64,000 bases of DNA from Clostridium sp. D43t1_170807_H7 (GTDB lineage Bacteria > Bacillota > Clostridia > Clostridiales > Clostridiaceae). The DNA is taken from assembly GCF_015555905.1 (NCBI RefSeq), contig NZ_JADNLK010000010.1:1-64000 (forward strand), in the 5' to 3' direction. Under the pieces are notes generated by a model, which was not told where the DNA came from, searched no databases, and worked only from the letters and a program-made list of their open reading frames with translations. The translations under genes were made by a program, and so were the position numbers. Below are positions 1-10,145 of the stretch, one piece after another (positions within the stretch are counted from its first letter, which is position 1; each line of letters opens with the position of its first letter).

Positions 1-2
1 AC

Positions 3-45
3 AAAAAATGGCTGAAAGCTAGATTTTATCTAACTTTCAGCCATT
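3..45 (-). terminator. Intrinsic terminator, second one beyond pnp
   Basis: Perfect 12-bp stem (7-18 with 34-45), extended by a TAGA/TCTA inner stem, followed on the minus strand by a run of six U. It lies about 30 bp beyond the first pnp terminator, so it may back that up or belong to a leader of the next gene outside the window. Confidence 0.75.
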
Positions 46-71
46 GAAATTTTTATACTTTCCTATACATT

Positions 72-103
72 AAAAAAAAGAGAATTATTTTAAATTCTCT
101 TTT
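72..103 (-). terminator. Intrinsic terminator after pnp
   Basis: Stem AAAAGAGAATT (76-86) with AATTCTCTTTT (93-103), then a run of eight U on the minus strand, starting 11 bp after the pnp stop codon. Confidence 0.85.
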
Positions 104-113
104 AACATTTTTA

Positions 114-2213
114 TTATTCAGTTACTTCATCTTGTGGAAGAGCATCTTTTCTTGAAAGGTTAATTCTTCCTTGAGAGTCTATTTCAGTTACTTTAACTAA
201 AATTTCATCTCCAACAGATACAACATCCTCAACCTTTTCTACTCTCTTCTTATCTAATTTAGAAATATGACAAAGTCCTTCTTTATTAGGTAAGATTTCA
301 ATAAATGCACCAAATGCAGCTATTTTAGTTACCTTTCCTAAGTAAACTTCACCTGCTTGAACTTCCTTAGTTAATCCTTCAATAATTCTAATAGCTTCAT
401 TTACTCCATCATGATCTGGTGAAGAAACAAATACTGTACCATCTTCTTTAATATCAATCTTAACACCTGTATCAGCTATTATCTTATTAATAACTTTACC
501 ACCTGCTCCAATAACATCTCTTATCTTTTCTGGATCGATAGAAATAGTTGATGTTTTTGGTGCAAATTTAGATACTTCTGATTTTGGTGCTGGTATACAC
601 TCGTTAATTTTATCTAAAATGTGTAATCTAGCTTTTCTTGCATTTTTAATTGCTTTTTCAATTACATTAAAGCTTAATCCCTTAATCTTAGTATCAACTT
701 GAATTGAAGTTATACCTTCAGTTGTACCAGCTACTTTAAAGTCCATATCTCCAAAGAAATCTTCGATTCCTTGTATATCAGTTAAAACTTCTTCTTCGCT
801 TAAATCTTCTGATGTTATAAGACCCATTGCAATACCTGCTGCTGGTCTCTTAATTGGAACACCTGCATCTAATAATGCTAATGTAGATCCACAAACAGAA
901 GCTTGAGAAGTCGAACCATTTGAGCTTAATACTTCTGAAACTAATCTAATTGTATATGGGAATTCTTCTTCTGAAGGAATAAGTGGTTCTAAAGCTCTTT
1001 CTGCTAAAGCTCCATGACCTATTTCTCTTCTACCTGGACCTCTTAATGGTTTAACTTCACCAACAGAGTAAGCAGGGAAGTTATAGTGATGCATATATCT
1101 CTTAGATTCTGTTTCACCTATACCATCTATAATTTGAATGTCTCCAACAGCTCCTAAAGTAGCTACAGTCATAACTTGAGTTAATCCTCTTGTAAATAAA
1201 CCTGTTCCATGAGTTCTTGGAAGTAAATCTACTTCACATGAAATCTTTCTTATTTCGTCAAAAGCTCTTCCATCTGGTCTTCTAGAATGGTTTAAAAGCA
1301 TATCTCTAACTACTTCTTTTTGCATGTTATAAACTATTTCTTTAGAATCTGCAAATGTATCTGGGTACTTCTCTGCAAATTCTTCAGTTATTTTATCGTT
1401 TACTGCATCCATTGCTGCATTTCTTTCATCTTTATCAGTAATCCACATAGCTTCTTTGATCATTTCACCAGCGAACTCTTGAATATCCTTTGTAAGTTCT
1501 GCATCTGGTTTATAAAGAACAGGTTCATCCTTTTCTTTTCCGAACTTAGCCATTGCTTCTTCTTGGAATGCAACTATATCCTGACACTTTTCAAAACCAT
1601 ATTCAATTGCTTTAATCATTGTATCTTCTGGTATTTCATTTCCACCAGCTTCAATCATCATAACTCTTTCTTTAGTTGCACAAACAGTTAATTGAAGAAT
1701 ACTTTCTTCTCTTTCTTTTGAAGTAGGGTTTAAAACAAAATTTCCATCGATTAATCCAACTTGCACTGCTGCAACTGGAGTTGTAAAAGGAATACTTGAT
1801 AGAGATAATGCCATTGATGCTGCATTAATTGCTAGAATTTCTGGTAAGTTATCTTGTTCTACAGATACAACTGTACAAACCACTTGAACATCATTTCTAT
1901 ATCCCTTAGGGAATAATGGTCTTAATGGTCTATCTACAGCTCTTCCGAAAAGAATTGCATTTTCTGAAGGTCTACCTTCTCTTTTTATAAATCCACCTGG
2001 TATTTTACCAACTGCGTATAATCTTTCTTCATATTCAACACTTAATGGGAAGAAATCTATTCCTTCTCTTGGTTTTTCTGAAGCATTAACATTTGTTAAT
2101 ATTACTGTATCTCCATAGCTCATAAAAATAGCTGCATTTGATAACATTCCAACTCTACCAAACTCAACCTTCATATTTCTACCAGCTATATTTCTTTCTA
2201 GTATATTAGTCAT
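114..2213 (-). CDS. pnp: Polyribonucleotide nucleotidyltransferase (PNPase)
   Basis: 3'-5' phosphorolytic exoribonuclease of mRNA decay; it releases nucleoside diphosphates using phosphate, as a cytosolic trimer. The 699 residues match the family length. Visible domains in order: RNase PH domain 1 (about 10-140), helical linker, RNase PH domain 2 (about 310-540, with [15 protein letters not shown]), KH domain with [11 protein letters not shown] (about 550-610) and C-terminal S1 domain (about 620-690, [10 protein letters not shown]). The start ATG follows GGGAGG. It sits behind rpsO with a terminator between them, the usual arrangement in bacteria. The Shine-Dalgarno lies in a small hairpin (AACCT/AGGTT, 2218-2236), possibly relevant to autoregulation; that is inference. 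Confidence 0.98.
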   Translation of the reverse strand: MTNILERNIAGRNMKVEFGRVGMLSNAAIFMSYGDTVILTNVNASEKPREGIDFFPLSVEYEERLYAVGKIPGGFIKREGRPSENAILFGRAVDRPLRPLFPKGYRNDVQVVCTVVSVEQDNLPEILAINAASMALSLSSIPFTTPVAAVQVGLIDGNFVLNPTSKEREESILQLTVCATKERVMMIEAGGNEIPEDTMIKAIEYGFEKCQDIVAFQEEAMAKFGKEKDEPVLYKPDAELTKDIQEFAGEMIKEAMWITDKDERNAAMDAVNDKITEEFAEKYPDTFADSKEIVYNMQKEVVRDMLLNHSRRPDGRAFDEIRKISCEVDLLPRTHGTGLFTRGLTQVMTVATLGAVGDIQIIDGIGETESKRYMHHYNFPAYSVGEVKPLRGPGRREIGHGALAERALEPLIPSEEEFPYTIRLVSEVLSSNGSTSQASVCGSTLALLDAGVPIKRPAAGIAMGLITSEDLSEEEVLTDIQGIEDFFGDMDFKVAGTTEGITSIQVDTKIKGLSFNVIEKAIKNARKARLHILDKINECIPAPKSEVSKFAPKTSTISIDPEKIRDVIGAGGKVINKIIADTGVKIDIKEDGTVFVSSPDHDGVNEAIRIIEGLTKEVQAGEVYLGKVTKIAAFGAFIEILPNKEGLCHISKLDKKRVEKVEDVVSVGDEILVKVTEIDSQGRINLSRKDALPQDEVTE

Positions 2214-2257
2214 TTAATAACCTCCCTTCAGGTTTTACGGTTCTACTAATTTAATTT

Positions 2258-2290
2258 TTTTAAAATAATAGAGCGGATAAAACCCGCTCT
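2258..2290 (-). terminator. Terminator/attenuator between rpsO and pnp
   Basis: Stem AGAGCGG (2270-2276) with CCGCTCT (2284-2290), loop rich in A/T, followed on the minus strand by AUUAUUUU. No separate pnp promoter is obvious, so partial read-through from rpsO into pnp is likely. Confidence 0.75.
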
Positions 2291-2297
2291 ATAAAGA

Positions 2298-2561
2298 CTA
2301 TCTTCTTAAGCCTAATTGTGCTATTATAGCTCTGTATCTTTCGATATCTTGTTCAGCTAAGTAATTTAAAAGACCTCTTCTTTGTCCAACCATCATTAAA
2401 AGCCCTCTTCTTGAGTGGTGGTCTTTTTTGTGAACTTTTAAGTGTCCAGTTAATGAGTTGATTCTTTCAGTTAAAAGAGCGATTTGAACTTCTGGTGAAC
2501 CAGTGTCTCCTTCGTGTCTTCCGTATTGTTTGATTAATTCTTGCTTTCTTATTGCGTCCAT
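2298..2561 (-). CDS. rpsO: 30S ribosomal protein S15
   Basis: Primary 16S rRNA-binding protein of the 30S platform. I chose the internal ATG at 2561 ([10 protein letters not shown]...), which gives 87 residues, close to the usual S15 length, and sits behind GGAGGTG. The upstream in-frame codons to 2618 are leader. Family hallmarks are visible: [18 protein letters not shown] near the N-terminus and the HxxDxHSRRGLL segment ([17 protein letters not shown]). Own promoter at 2646-2674. Followed by a terminator and pnp. Confidence 0.97.
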   Translation of the reverse strand: MDAIRKQELIKQYGRHEGDTGSPEVQIALLTERINSLTGHLKVHKKDHHSRRGLLMMVGQRRGLLNYLAEQDIERYRAIIAQLGLRR

Positions 2562-2640
2562 AATGACACCTCCAATTAATTTATCCCCTATTTCCAGGAA
2601 AAGAGAAATCACCCTCAAATCTTAGAAGTAGGTTCTTCAT
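2562..2640 (-). promoter_or_regulatory. Leader of rpsO mRNA, candidate S15 autoregulatory site
   Basis: About 80 nt between the promoter and the S15 start. It contains short pairable segments (AACCU with AGGGU; UUUCC with GGAAA; CCU with AGG) just before the GGAGGUG site. Other bacteria autoregulate S15 through structurally different mRNA elements, so a site here is plausible, but I cannot match it to a named motif. Confidence 0.4.
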
Positions 2641-2645
2641 GAAAT

Positions 2646-2674
2646 ATTATAGCAAAGTAAGTCTATCTTGTAAA
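2646..2674 (-). promoter_or_regulatory. rpsO promoter
   Basis: Minus-strand TTTACA (2669-2674), 17-bp spacer, TATAAT (2646-2651). This is a good sigma-A match at a suitable distance from rpsO. Confidence 0.75.
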
Positions 2675-2726
2675 CATAATTTATAATTTTAAATTTTTTT
2701 AGATTTTATCATCTAATAATAAAAAA

Positions 2727-3665
2727 TTATATATTATTTTGACCTATGACTTCACTACTTTTCTCTGCAAATTTTTTATCTTTTTTTAATTGTTCAATCA
2801 ATTCATTAAGATTATTAAATTTTATTTCATCTCTTATTCTATCAATAAAATAAATATTAATTTCTTTTCCATATATATCATTACTAAAATCTAATATATA
2901 GGTTTCTACAGTTAATTCTTGCCCATCTACAGTAGGATTATTCCCTACAGAAGTAATTCCTTTAAAAATTTTTTCATTAATTTTTACATTAGTATAGTAA
3001 ACCCCTTTTTTAGGAATAACTTTTTCTTTATCAATCTCTAAATTGGCAGTTGGAAAACCTATAGTTCTTCCTAGCTTTTTACCATCTATTACTTTTCCAG
3101 AAAGCATATATGGTCTAGATAACATATTAAATGCTTTTCTTACATTTCCTTCTATTAACTCTTTCCTAATTGTTGTAGAACTTATTATTTCACCTTGAAT
3201 TTTACAAGGTTCCATTACATATAATTTATACTTATATTCTTCCTCGAACTTTTTTAAAAGCTCAATATCACCTAAATTTTTATAACCAAATTTAAAATTA
3301 AATCCTACGACAATTCCTTTTACATTGTAAGTTTTACATAACCATTTAATAAAGTCATCTGGCATCATTTTCATTATTTTTTCATCAAAATCTTTAAATG
3401 CCAGTATATCTATACCTTCTTTTTGTAAAACTTCAATCTTTTCTTCGTTAGTCATAATCAATTCTATTTTGTTATTAATATTTATAAATGTTCTAGGATG
3501 ATTTTTAAAAGTAAAAACAACTGATTTACCACCATTTTTCGCCGCTAAATTTTTAACTTTTCTCACTAATGACAAGTGTCCTAAATGCAATCCATCAAAG
3601 CTACCAAGAGCTATATAATTATTTCTACTTTCTTCATCAAAAGCCTTGTTATCATATATTAGCAT
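2727..3665 (-). CDS. ribF: Bifunctional riboflavin kinase / FAD synthetase
   Basis: Phosphorylates riboflavin to FMN and adenylylates FMN to FAD. The N-terminal nucleotidyltransferase domain shows ALGSFDGLHLGH (about residues 20-31; HxGH-type motif) and SSTTIRKELIEG; the C-terminal riboflavin kinase domain (from about 185) shows GKKLGRTIGFPTANL. 312 residues is the normal length. The start ATG has AGGAG eight bases upstream. It follows truB by 11 bp, as in many Firmicutes, and ends the operon that begins at rimP. No FMN riboswitch precedes it. Confidence 0.96.
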   Translation of the reverse strand: MLIYDNKAFDEESRNNYIALGSFDGLHLGHLSLVRKVKNLAAKNGGKSVVFTFKNHPRTFININNKIELIMTNEEKIEVLQKEGIDILAFKDFDEKIMKMMPDDFIKWLCKTYNVKGIVVGFNFKFGYKNLGDIELLKKFEEEYKYKLYVMEPCKIQGEIISSTTIRKELIEGNVRKAFNMLSRPYMLSGKVIDGKKLGRTIGFPTANLEIDKEKVIPKKGVYYTNVKINEKIFKGITSVGNNPTVDGQELTVETYILDFSNDIYGKEINIYFIDRIRDEIKFNNLNELIEQLKKDKKFAEKSSEVIGQNNI

Positions 3666-3676
3666 TATTTTTTCTC

Positions 3677-4555
3677 CTATGTGATTAGTAACTTCTCTAT
3701 TTTAAAGCCAGCATTATTTCTTTCACCTAGGCCTATAAAATTATTATTTTCATCATACACTCTATATAATCTATTATTAATAATCTTATCTTTAGTAAAT
3801 CTATTATCAGCAACTCTTACTCCATTTATAAGAAGTTTTACATACTTTCCATGGACTGTAATTGCTTCATATTTGCTTAATGCTTCTTCCATTGTTACGA
3901 TATAGTTACCTATATTTCCTTCTGTTAAATCATTAATATTAATTGACTTTTCTTGTGAAAATACAGAAGTTTTTGATCTATTTAGTTCTGTCATAGTTCC
4001 AAAAACTCCTAGCTTTTCTCCTATATCATAACATAGACTTCTTATATAAGTACCTTTAGAACATGTAACTTTCATAGAAACATAAGGGTTATTTATTTTA
4101 ATATCTTCAATATTATAGATTTTTATTAATCTACCTTCTCTTTCTACTTCTATCCCTTTTCTAGCTAACTCATAAAGTCTAACTCCATTTTGCTTTAAAG
4201 CAGAATACATAGGTGGAACTTGAGAATATTCTCCTATAAACTCTCTAATTACATCTAATATATCTTCATTCCTTAAATTAGAAGTGTCCTTCTCTTCTAA
4301 AATTTCTCCCTCTAAATCATAAGTAGTTGTCCTAATTCCCAACTTAAAAGTAACTTCATATACCTTCTCTGAATCCATGATATAATCTATTATTTTAGTT
4401 GCTCTCCCAATGCATACGGGCAATACTCCTGTGGCTTCTGGATCTAATGTTCCAGTATGTCCAACCTTTCCTGTTTTAGCTACTTTTTTTACTACTCTAA
4501 CAACATCAAAAGATGACATTCCTTTTGGTTTAAAGATATTTAAAATACCATTCAT
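3677..4555 (-). CDS. truB: tRNA pseudouridine(55) synthase
   Basis: Makes pseudouridine 55 in the T-loop of tRNAs. Catalytic motif GHTGTLDPEATGVLPV (about residues 33-48) carries the catalytic Asp. The segment with KGTYIRSL is the conserved motif near position 170, and a C-terminal PUA-like part follows. 292 residues. The start lies 3 bp after the nrnA stop, so translation is probably coupled. Confidence 0.96.
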   Translation of the reverse strand: MNGILNIFKPKGMSSFDVVRVVKKVAKTGKVGHTGTLDPEATGVLPVCIGRATKIIDYIMDSEKVYEVTFKLGIRTTTYDLEGEILEEKDTSNLRNEDILDVIREFIGEYSQVPPMYSALKQNGVRLYELARKGIEVEREGRLIKIYNIEDIKINNPYVSMKVTCSKGTYIRSLCYDIGEKLGVFGTMTELNRSKTSVFSQEKSININDLTEGNIGNYIVTMEEALSKYEAITVHGKYVKLLINGVRVADNRFTKDKIINNRLYRVYDENNNFIGLGERNNAGFKIEKLLIT

Positions 4556-4558
4556 ATC

Positions 4559-5530
4559 TTACAACTCTTTCTGTATTTCATTTAATATTTCGTATTTAGC
4601 TTCTTCCATTGACATATTTTTAATTTTTATACCAGAAGCTCTTATATGACCACCGCCACCAAAAACTTCTGCTATTTTTCTTACATCAACATAACTCTTA
4701 GCTCTTAAGCTAGCTTTAACACCATCTTCAACTTCTTTTAATAATAATGTTACTTCAACACCTTTAATTTGAAGTCCATAAGAAATTATATCTGATGTAT
4801 CTCCTATATCAATTCCTAAATCTGCTGTAAAATTTTTATCTATTTCTAATAAAGCAACTTTTCCATTTAAAATAAGTTGCATATTACTCAATGCTTTTCC
4901 AATTAGCTTTATTCTGCTAAAATCCTTATTATCAAAAAGACTTTGATAAATAAAAGTATTATCTACACCTATTTTCTTCAATGTTGCAGATATCTTATGT
5001 GTTCTTTCTGTTACGTTAGAATGTCTATATGCACCTGTATCCGTTACTATTGAAGTATACATACAAGTTCCTATATCTTTTATAACGCTATTTTCTTTTT
5101 CAAAACTTATTCCCATTAAATTTAACAGTTCAAATACTATTTCTGCTGTTGCAGCTGCATTTGAATCTATATAATTAACATCACCGTATTTATCATTTGA
5201 AAGATGATGATCTATATTTACTATTGTGCCAGTGAACTCTTTTAAATTTGCACTTACTCTCTCTAAATTTCCACAATCAAGCACTACTACAATATCTGTT
5301 TCGTCTACAGGCTCTGTAATTTCTCCTGTAATTTCATCTGATCCTTTTAAAAACTTTAAATTTTCTGATAAAGTATCTTTTGATATTATGTAACAATCCT
5401 TGTTTAAACTCTTTAAAGCGTTAAAAAGTGCAAGAACACTACCTACTGCATCACCATCAGGTGATACATGGTAGGTAATGCCTATTTTTTTACTTTCTAA
5501 TATAAACTTTGCAATTTGACTTAATGTCAT
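4559..5530 (-). CDS. nrnA: Bifunctional oligoribonuclease / pAp phosphatase
   Basis: DHH/DHHA1 phosphoesterase that degrades nanoRNAs and dephosphorylates pAp in bacteria lacking Orn. Seen: HVSPDGDAVGS (residues 21-31, metal ligands), the DHH motif in NIDHH (about 100), and the C-terminal substrate-binding FGGGGHIRASG. 323 residues, typical. It sits between rbfA (1-bp gap) and truB (3-bp gap) in the nusA-infB operon. A more diverged paralogue is at 17019-17990. Confidence 0.93.
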   Translation of the reverse strand: MTLSQIAKFILESKKIGITYHVSPDGDAVGSVLALFNALKSLNKDCYIISKDTLSENLKFLKGSDEITGEITEPVDETDIVVVLDCGNLERVSANLKEFTGTIVNIDHHLSNDKYGDVNYIDSNAAATAEIVFELLNLMGISFEKENSVIKDIGTCMYTSIVTDTGAYRHSNVTERTHKISATLKKIGVDNTFIYQSLFDNKDFSRIKLIGKALSNMQLILNGKVALLEIDKNFTADLGIDIGDTSDIISYGLQIKGVEVTLLLKEVEDGVKASLRAKSYVDVRKIAEVFGGGGHIRASGIKIKNMSMEEAKYEILNEIQKEL

Positions 5531-5531
5531 A

Positions 5532-5882
5532 TTACTTTTCTTTTACCTTTTGAATTAATTCTTCAATATGCATTCCATAATTGATTGAATCATCAATTTC
5601 AAATATTATTTGAGGATTGTATCTTAAATTAATTCTTTGACCTATTTCTTTTCTAATATATCCACTAGCATTTTTTAGAGCAATAAATGTATTGTTCTTT
5701 TCTTCATCATCTTTTCCAAATATACTTACAAATACCTTTGCATATCTTAAATCTTTAGTTACTTTTACATCAGTAACTGATACCATGGCAGTAAGTCTTG
5801 GATCCTTTATTTCATTTCTTATTATATTACTAATTTCTCTTTTTACTTCTTCGTTTATTCTTCCGCCTCTATAGTTAGCCAT
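5532..5882 (-). CDS. rbfA: 30S ribosome-binding factor A
   Basis: Late 30S maturation factor with a KH-like fold; cold-shock associated. 116 residues, with the family signature RINEEVKREISNIIRNEIKDPRL at the N-terminus and VTKDLRYAKVFVSIFG in the middle. 12 bp downstream of infB, and its stop nearly touches the nrnA start (TAATATG). Confidence 0.96.
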   Translation of the reverse strand: MANYRGGRINEEVKREISNIIRNEIKDPRLTAMVSVTDVKVTKDLRYAKVFVSIFGKDDEEKNNTFIALKNASGYIRKEIGQRINLRYNPQIIFEIDDSINYGMHIEELIQKVKEK

Positions 5883-5894
5883 TTAAAACACCTC

Positions 5895-7955
5895 TTAAAG
5901 CTCTTTTCTTTTAATAGCTTCCATTGTAAATGATTCTATAATATCGCCTTCTTTAAGATCGTTGAACTTTTCAACACTTAAACCACATTCATATCCTTTA
6001 GCTACTTCTTTAGCATCATCTTTGAATCTCTTTAATGAAGCTAATGTTGATTCGAATATTACGATACCATCTCTAATTACTCTAACTTCAGAATTTCTTA
6101 CAATTTTACCATCTATAACATAACAACCTGCTATAGTTCCTACATTTGAAATCTTATATGTCATTCTTACTTCTGCTTTACCATTTATAACTTCTTTATA
6201 TTCTGGTTCAAGCATACCAATCATAGCAGATTTAACATCTTCAATTGCATCATATATTATTCTATATGTTTTTATTTCAATGTTTTCTTTTTCTGATTGA
6301 ACTGTTGCATTTGAATCTGGTCTTACGTTAAATCCAATAACTAAAGCATTTGAAGCTGCAGCAAGTGTAACGTCTGTTTCTGTTATAGCACCAACAGCAC
6401 CATGTATTACTCTAACCTTAACATCATCAGTAGATAATTTCTCTAAAGATTGTCTTATTGCTTCAACAGAACCTTGAACGTCCGCTTTAACAACTATAGC
6501 TAATTCTTTAACCTTTCCTTCTTGGATTTGACTGTATAAATCTTCTAAAGATACTCTATTAGAAGCTTGGTGACTATCAGCTTTAATCTTTTGCTTTCTA
6601 ACTTCAGCCATATTTCTTGCAGTCTTTTCATCTTTACAAACTATAAATCTATCACCAGCAGCTGGCACTTCAGAAAGCCCTAATATTTCAACTGGAATAG
6701 ATGGTCCAGCACTCTTTATTTTCTTTCCTCTATCATCAAACATAGCTCTTATTCTACCGTAAGTAGAACCAACTAAGATAGAATCACCTACATTTAAAGT
6801 ACCATTTTGAATAAGTAGTGATGCAACAGCTCCTCTACCCTTATCTAATTTAGCTTCAATTACAGTACCCTTAGCTTTTCTATTTGGATCTGCTTGTAAC
6901 TCTTGCATTTCAGCTGTTAATAGAACCATTTCTAATAAACTTTCTAAATTTTCACCAGTCTTAGCTGAAACTGGAACACAAATAGTATCTCCACCCCAGT
7001 CTTCTGAAACTAATCCATGCTCAGTTAATTCTTGTTTAACTCTATCAACATTTGCACCTGGTCTATCAATTTTATTTATTGCAACGATCATAGGAACCTC
7101 TGCTGCTTTACAGTGGTTAATTGCTTCCTTTGTTTGTGGCATTATACCATCATCTGCAGCAACAACTAATATAACTATATCAGTAACTTGTGCTCCTCTA
7201 GCTCTCATTGCAGTGAAAGCTTCATGTCCTGGAGTATCTAAGAATGTAATCTTTTCTCCATTTAAAGAAACTGTATAAGCACCTATATGTTGAGTTATTC
7301 CACCAGCTTCACTAGCAGTAACTTTTGCATGTCTTATAGCATCTAAAAGTGATGTCTTACCATGGTCAACATGCCCCATAATTGTTACTATTGGAGGTCT
7401 CTTAACTAAGTTTTCTTCAACAACATCAGTTTCTTCTTCAAATGCTTCTAATTCTGTTCCTTCTTCTTTCTTTTCAACTAAAACTTCGTATTTTTCACAA
7501 AGTTTTTCAGCAGTAGAGAAGTCTATTTCTTGGTTAACACCAGCCATTACACCTAAGAATATTAAATTCTTAATAACATCATTTGTTGGCTTACCAAGCT
7601 TTTCACATAATTCTTTAACTGTTATTGTTTCACCAATTTCAATTACTCCACATGCAGCTTCAGCATTTCTTTCAACTTCTTCTTGCTCTAACTCTTTTTT
7701 AGTCTTTTTCTTTTTTCTTACACCTTTATTAAGTGACTCAGCAAGTTCTTCTTCATATTCATCAACTAAACTTTTCTTGCCTTCACTATTACTAGTGTCA
7801 CCTAATAGTTCTTTTATTAGTGTTGCATCTTCATCTTCTATTACACTCATATGATTTTTAACTTCAACACCAAATTCTTCCATTAATAAATTTATTAAAT
7901 CTTTTGAGCTAACGTTAAGCTCTTTTGCCAATTCATATACTCTAATCTTTGACAA
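5895..7955 (-). CDS. infB: Translation initiation factor IF-2
   Basis: GTPase that places initiator fMet-tRNA on the 30S subunit. I chose the TTG at 7955 ([18 protein letters not shown]) because GGGGGTGA lies just upstream and the protein then aligns with the usual (M)xKxRVYExAK N-terminus; a GTG at 7964 overlaps that Shine-Dalgarno. 686 residues. Seen: N-terminal IF2N domains separated by a Lys/Glu-rich linker ([16 protein letters not shown]), then G1 [10 protein letters not shown]3 DTPGHEAF, G4 NKID, and the C-terminal beta-barrel/C2 domains. Between ylxQ and rbfA. Confidence 0.97.
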   Translation of the reverse strand: MSKIRVYELAKELNVSSKDLINLLMEEFGVEVKNHMSVIEDEDATLIKELLGDTSNSEGKKSLVDEYEEELAESLNKGVRKKKKTKKELEQEEVERNAEAACGVIEIGETITVKELCEKLGKPTNDVIKNLIFLGVMAGVNQEIDFSTAEKLCEKYEVLVEKKEEGTELEAFEEETDVVEENLVKRPPIVTIMGHVDHGKTSLLDAIRHAKVTASEAGGITQHIGAYTVSLNGEKITFLDTPGHEAFTAMRARGAQVTDIVILVVAADDGIMPQTKEAINHCKAAEVPMIVAINKIDRPGANVDRVKQELTEHGLVSEDWGGDTICVPVSAKTGENLESLLEMVLLTAEMQELQADPNRKAKGTVIEAKLDKGRGAVASLLIQNGTLNVGDSILVGSTYGRIRAMFDDRGKKIKSAGPSIPVEILGLSEVPAAGDRFIVCKDEKTARNMAEVRKQKIKADSHQASNRVSLEDLYSQIQEGKVKELAIVVKADVQGSVEAIRQSLEKLSTDDVKVRVIHGAVGAITETDVTLAAASNALVIGFNVRPDSNATVQSEKENIEIKTYRIIYDAIEDVKSAMIGMLEPEYKEVINGKAEVRMTYKISNVGTIAGCYVIDGKIVRNSEVRVIRDGIVIFESTLASLKRFKDDAKEVAKGYECGLSVEKFNDLKEGDIIESFTMEAIKRKEL

Positions 7956-7970
7956 TAAAATCACCCCCGG

Positions 7971-8285
7971 TTAATTTCTTCCTTCTTCATTTTGGTACAA
8001 GGATATTAACTTTTCAGCCATGTTTTTATCCACTACAGCTAAAACTTTTAGTTCCTCTCTTCCAATTGGGTTACCTAGTTGTTCTTTAGAAAAGCCTTCT
8101 ATAAGAGGAATTCCCTTTTCAGCACAGTGATTTCTGAACTTCTTTTTTGTACTATTAGAAGCATCATCACTTAGTATTACAAGATAAAAACTACGTCTGT
8201 TACGTTGTTCATCACATTTGCTATACCCTTCTATTAAATTCCCTGATCTTTTAGCAAGACCTAAAAAATTAAAAAACTTATTCAT
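7971..8285 (-). CDS. ylxQ: L7Ae-family K-turn RNA-binding protein (YlxQ type)
   Basis: Small protein of the L7Ae/L30e fold that binds kink-turn RNA; its biological target in Firmicutes is not settled. 104 residues; N-terminal NFLGLAKRSGNLIEG and ILSDDASNSTKKKF match the family core. It overlaps ylxR by 8 bp and lies 15 bp before the infB start, the conserved Firmicutes position. Confidence 0.88.
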   Translation of the reverse strand: MNKFFNFLGLAKRSGNLIEGYSKCDEQRNRRSFYLVILSDDASNSTKKKFRNHCAEKGIPLIEGFSKEQLGNPIGREELKVLAVVDKNMAEKLISLYQNEEGRN

Positions 8286-8544
8286 TAACTATCTCTTCCC
8301 TTAATCTGTTGTATATTTCTTCATCTATTGCAACATCAAGGTTTCTACTTAATCTTTTTGCTTTAAATGCTTTTTCTAAGCACTCAATACTTTTGCAAAT
8401 ATAAGCGCCTCTTCCTGCTTTTTTTCCTGTTAAATCAACAGAAACTTCACCCTCTTGGCTTTTTACAACTCTAATAAGCTCCTTCTTAGGCTTCATTTCC
8501 ATGCAACCTGTGCACATTCTTAAAGGTATTTTCTTTACTTTCAT
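8278..8544 (-). CDS. rnpM: YlxR/RnpM family RNA-binding protein
   Basis: 88-residue basic protein with the conserved RMCTGCMEMKPKKELIRVV start and GRGAYICKSIECLEKAFK core. B. subtilis YlxR has been described as a nucleoid-associated or RNase P-modulating protein (RnpM). Start ATG behind AAGGGGGA. Between nusA and ylxQ, overlapping the latter. Confidence 0.9.
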   Translation of the reverse strand: MKVKKIPLRMCTGCMEMKPKKELIRVVKSQEGEVSVDLTGKKAGRGAYICKSIECLEKAFKAKRLSRNLDVAIDEEIYNRLREEIVNE

Positions 8545-8557
8545 AAAAAAATCCCCC

Positions 8558-9616
8558 TTATTCCTCTATAGCTTCTGCTTGTGACTTACTCTTTATATCT
8601 ATCTTCCAATTAGTTAATTTTGCTGCTAATCTTACGTTTTGACCTTCCTTACCAATAGCAAGTGATAATTGATTATCATCAACAATAACTTTAGCAGATT
8701 TAGAATCTTCATCAACTGTTACACTTAGAACTTTTGCTGGACTTAAAGAACTTGCTATAAATTCTTCTGGGTTTTTACTCCATTTGATTATATCAATCTT
8801 TTCACCTTTAAGTTCATTTACGATATTTTGAACTCTTGCTCCCTTAGGACCAACACAAGCTCCCATAGGATCAACATTTTCATCATGAGATACTACTGCA
8901 ATTTTACTTCTTGATCCAGCTTCTCTTGAGATGCTCTTTATTTCAACAACACCTTCATATATTTCTGGAACTTCTAGTTCAAATAATCTTTTTACTAATC
9001 CAGGATGTGTTCTAGATACTATTATTTGAGCACCTTTAGAAGTATTTTTAACTTCTACAACATATAATTTAATTTTTTCATTAAATTTATACTTTTCTCT
9101 TGGAATTTGTTCATTTGGTCCAATTGCTGTTTCAAGCTTTCCAATATTAACAAAAACATTACCTTTATCTTCTCTTAAAACTGTTCCAGTTATAATATCA
9201 TATTCTTTTTCTTTATACTCATTATATATGATACTTCTTTCAGCTTCTCTTATTCTTTGAGTTACTACTCCCTTTGCAAGCTGTGCTGCAACTCTTCCAA
9301 AATTCTTTGGAGTAACTTCAAAATCTACCACATCATCTAAATCATATGTAGGTTTTATTTCTTGAGCTTCTTCTAATCCTATTTCAGTAACATTATCAAA
9401 AACTTCTTCAACAACAATCTTTTGAGAATAAACATGTATTTCTCCACTTTCTCTATCAATTGTTACTTTTACATTTTGTGCTGAAGATGTTGGACCAGCA
9501 TAATTTTTCTTATATGCTGCAACTAACGCATCCTCAATTGTTGTAAATAATAAATCTTCACTAATACCTTTATCTTTTACTATTTCTTTAAGAGCACCTA
9601 TAAACTCTTGGTTCAT
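8558..9616 (-). CDS. nusA: Transcription termination/antitermination factor NusA
   Basis: RNA polymerase-associated factor that stimulates pausing and intrinsic termination. 352 residues: N-terminal polymerase-binding domain, S1 domain (about 135-200, GTVLREDKGNVFVNIG), then two KH domains (DPMGACVGPKGARVQ and AIGKEGQNVRLAAKL). It lacks the C-terminal acidic repeats of proteobacterial NusA, as is normal in Firmicutes. Start behind AAGGAGGG. Second gene of the rimP operon, whose leader contains an intrinsic terminator that NusA could act on. Confidence 0.97.
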   Translation of the reverse strand: MNQEFIGALKEIVKDKGISEDLLFTTIEDALVAAYKKNYAGPTSSAQNVKVTIDRESGEIHVYSQKIVVEEVFDNVTEIGLEEAQEIKPTYDLDDVVDFEVTPKNFGRVAAQLAKGVVTQRIREAERSIIYNEYKEKEYDIITGTVLREDKGNVFVNIGKLETAIGPNEQIPREKYKFNEKIKLYVVEVKNTSKGAQIIVSRTHPGLVKRLFELEVPEIYEGVVEIKSISREAGSRSKIAVVSHDENVDPMGACVGPKGARVQNIVNELKGEKIDIIKWSKNPEEFIASSLSPAKVLSVTVDEDSKSAKVIVDDNQLSLAIGKEGQNVRLAAKLTNWKIDIKSKSQAEAIEE

Positions 9617-9633
9617 CTTAAATACCCTCCTTA

Positions 9634-10092
9634 CTATATTTCCCCTTCAATATTTGCACTTTTAATTTTTTCTTTTGGTATGCTTATTAAAGTGTCTGCT
9701 TCAACTATTATATTTTCTTCATTAACTTCTTTTAAAATACCTTTAACACTTTTCTTTCCATCGATAGCTTTTGCAAGCTTAACCATTACTTCTCTACCTA
9801 CAAATCTCTTATAGTGAGCTTCAGTAAATAATGTTCTATTTAAACCTGGTGATGAAACTTCTAAGAAATAAGCTTCTGGTATAGGATCTTTTTCATCCAT
9901 AAGATCACTTACTCTTCTTGAAAGAGCTTCACAATCACTTAAAGTGATGCCGCCTTCTTTTTCTATATATATTCTTAAATAATATTCTCCATTTTCCTTA
10001 ACATATTCAACATGATATATTTCATAGTTAAGTTCATCTGCTATGGGTTTAACCATTTCATAAATTTGAGTCACTAAGGCATCATTCTTCAT
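9634..10092 (-). CDS. rimP: Ribosome maturation factor RimP
   Basis: 30S maturation factor acting early in assembly. I chose the ATG at 10092 (MKNDALVTQIYEMVKP; 152 residues) because AGGAGG lies seven bases upstream; the longer form to 10110 would begin inside that site. Family segments: SDCEALSRRVSDLMDEKDPI and YFLEVSSPGLNRTL. First gene of the rimP-nusA-ylxR-ylxQ-infB-rbfA-nrnA-truB-ribF operon. Confidence 0.94.
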   Translation of the reverse strand: MKNDALVTQIYEMVKPIADELNYEIYHVEYVKENGEYYLRIYIEKEGGITLSDCEALSRRVSDLMDEKDPIPEAYFLEVSSPGLNRTLFTEAHYKRFVGREVMVKLAKAIDGKKSVKGILKEVNEENIIVEADTLISIPKEKIKSANIEGEI

Positions 10093-10145
10093 AATTATCC
10101 TCCTTTGCAATATTCAGTTTTTTAGGTAATTTAAAAAATAGATAT

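Noticed and set aside
2641..3665. FMN riboswitch for ribF
   Set aside because: ribF is internal to an operon and no riboswitch core is seen before it.
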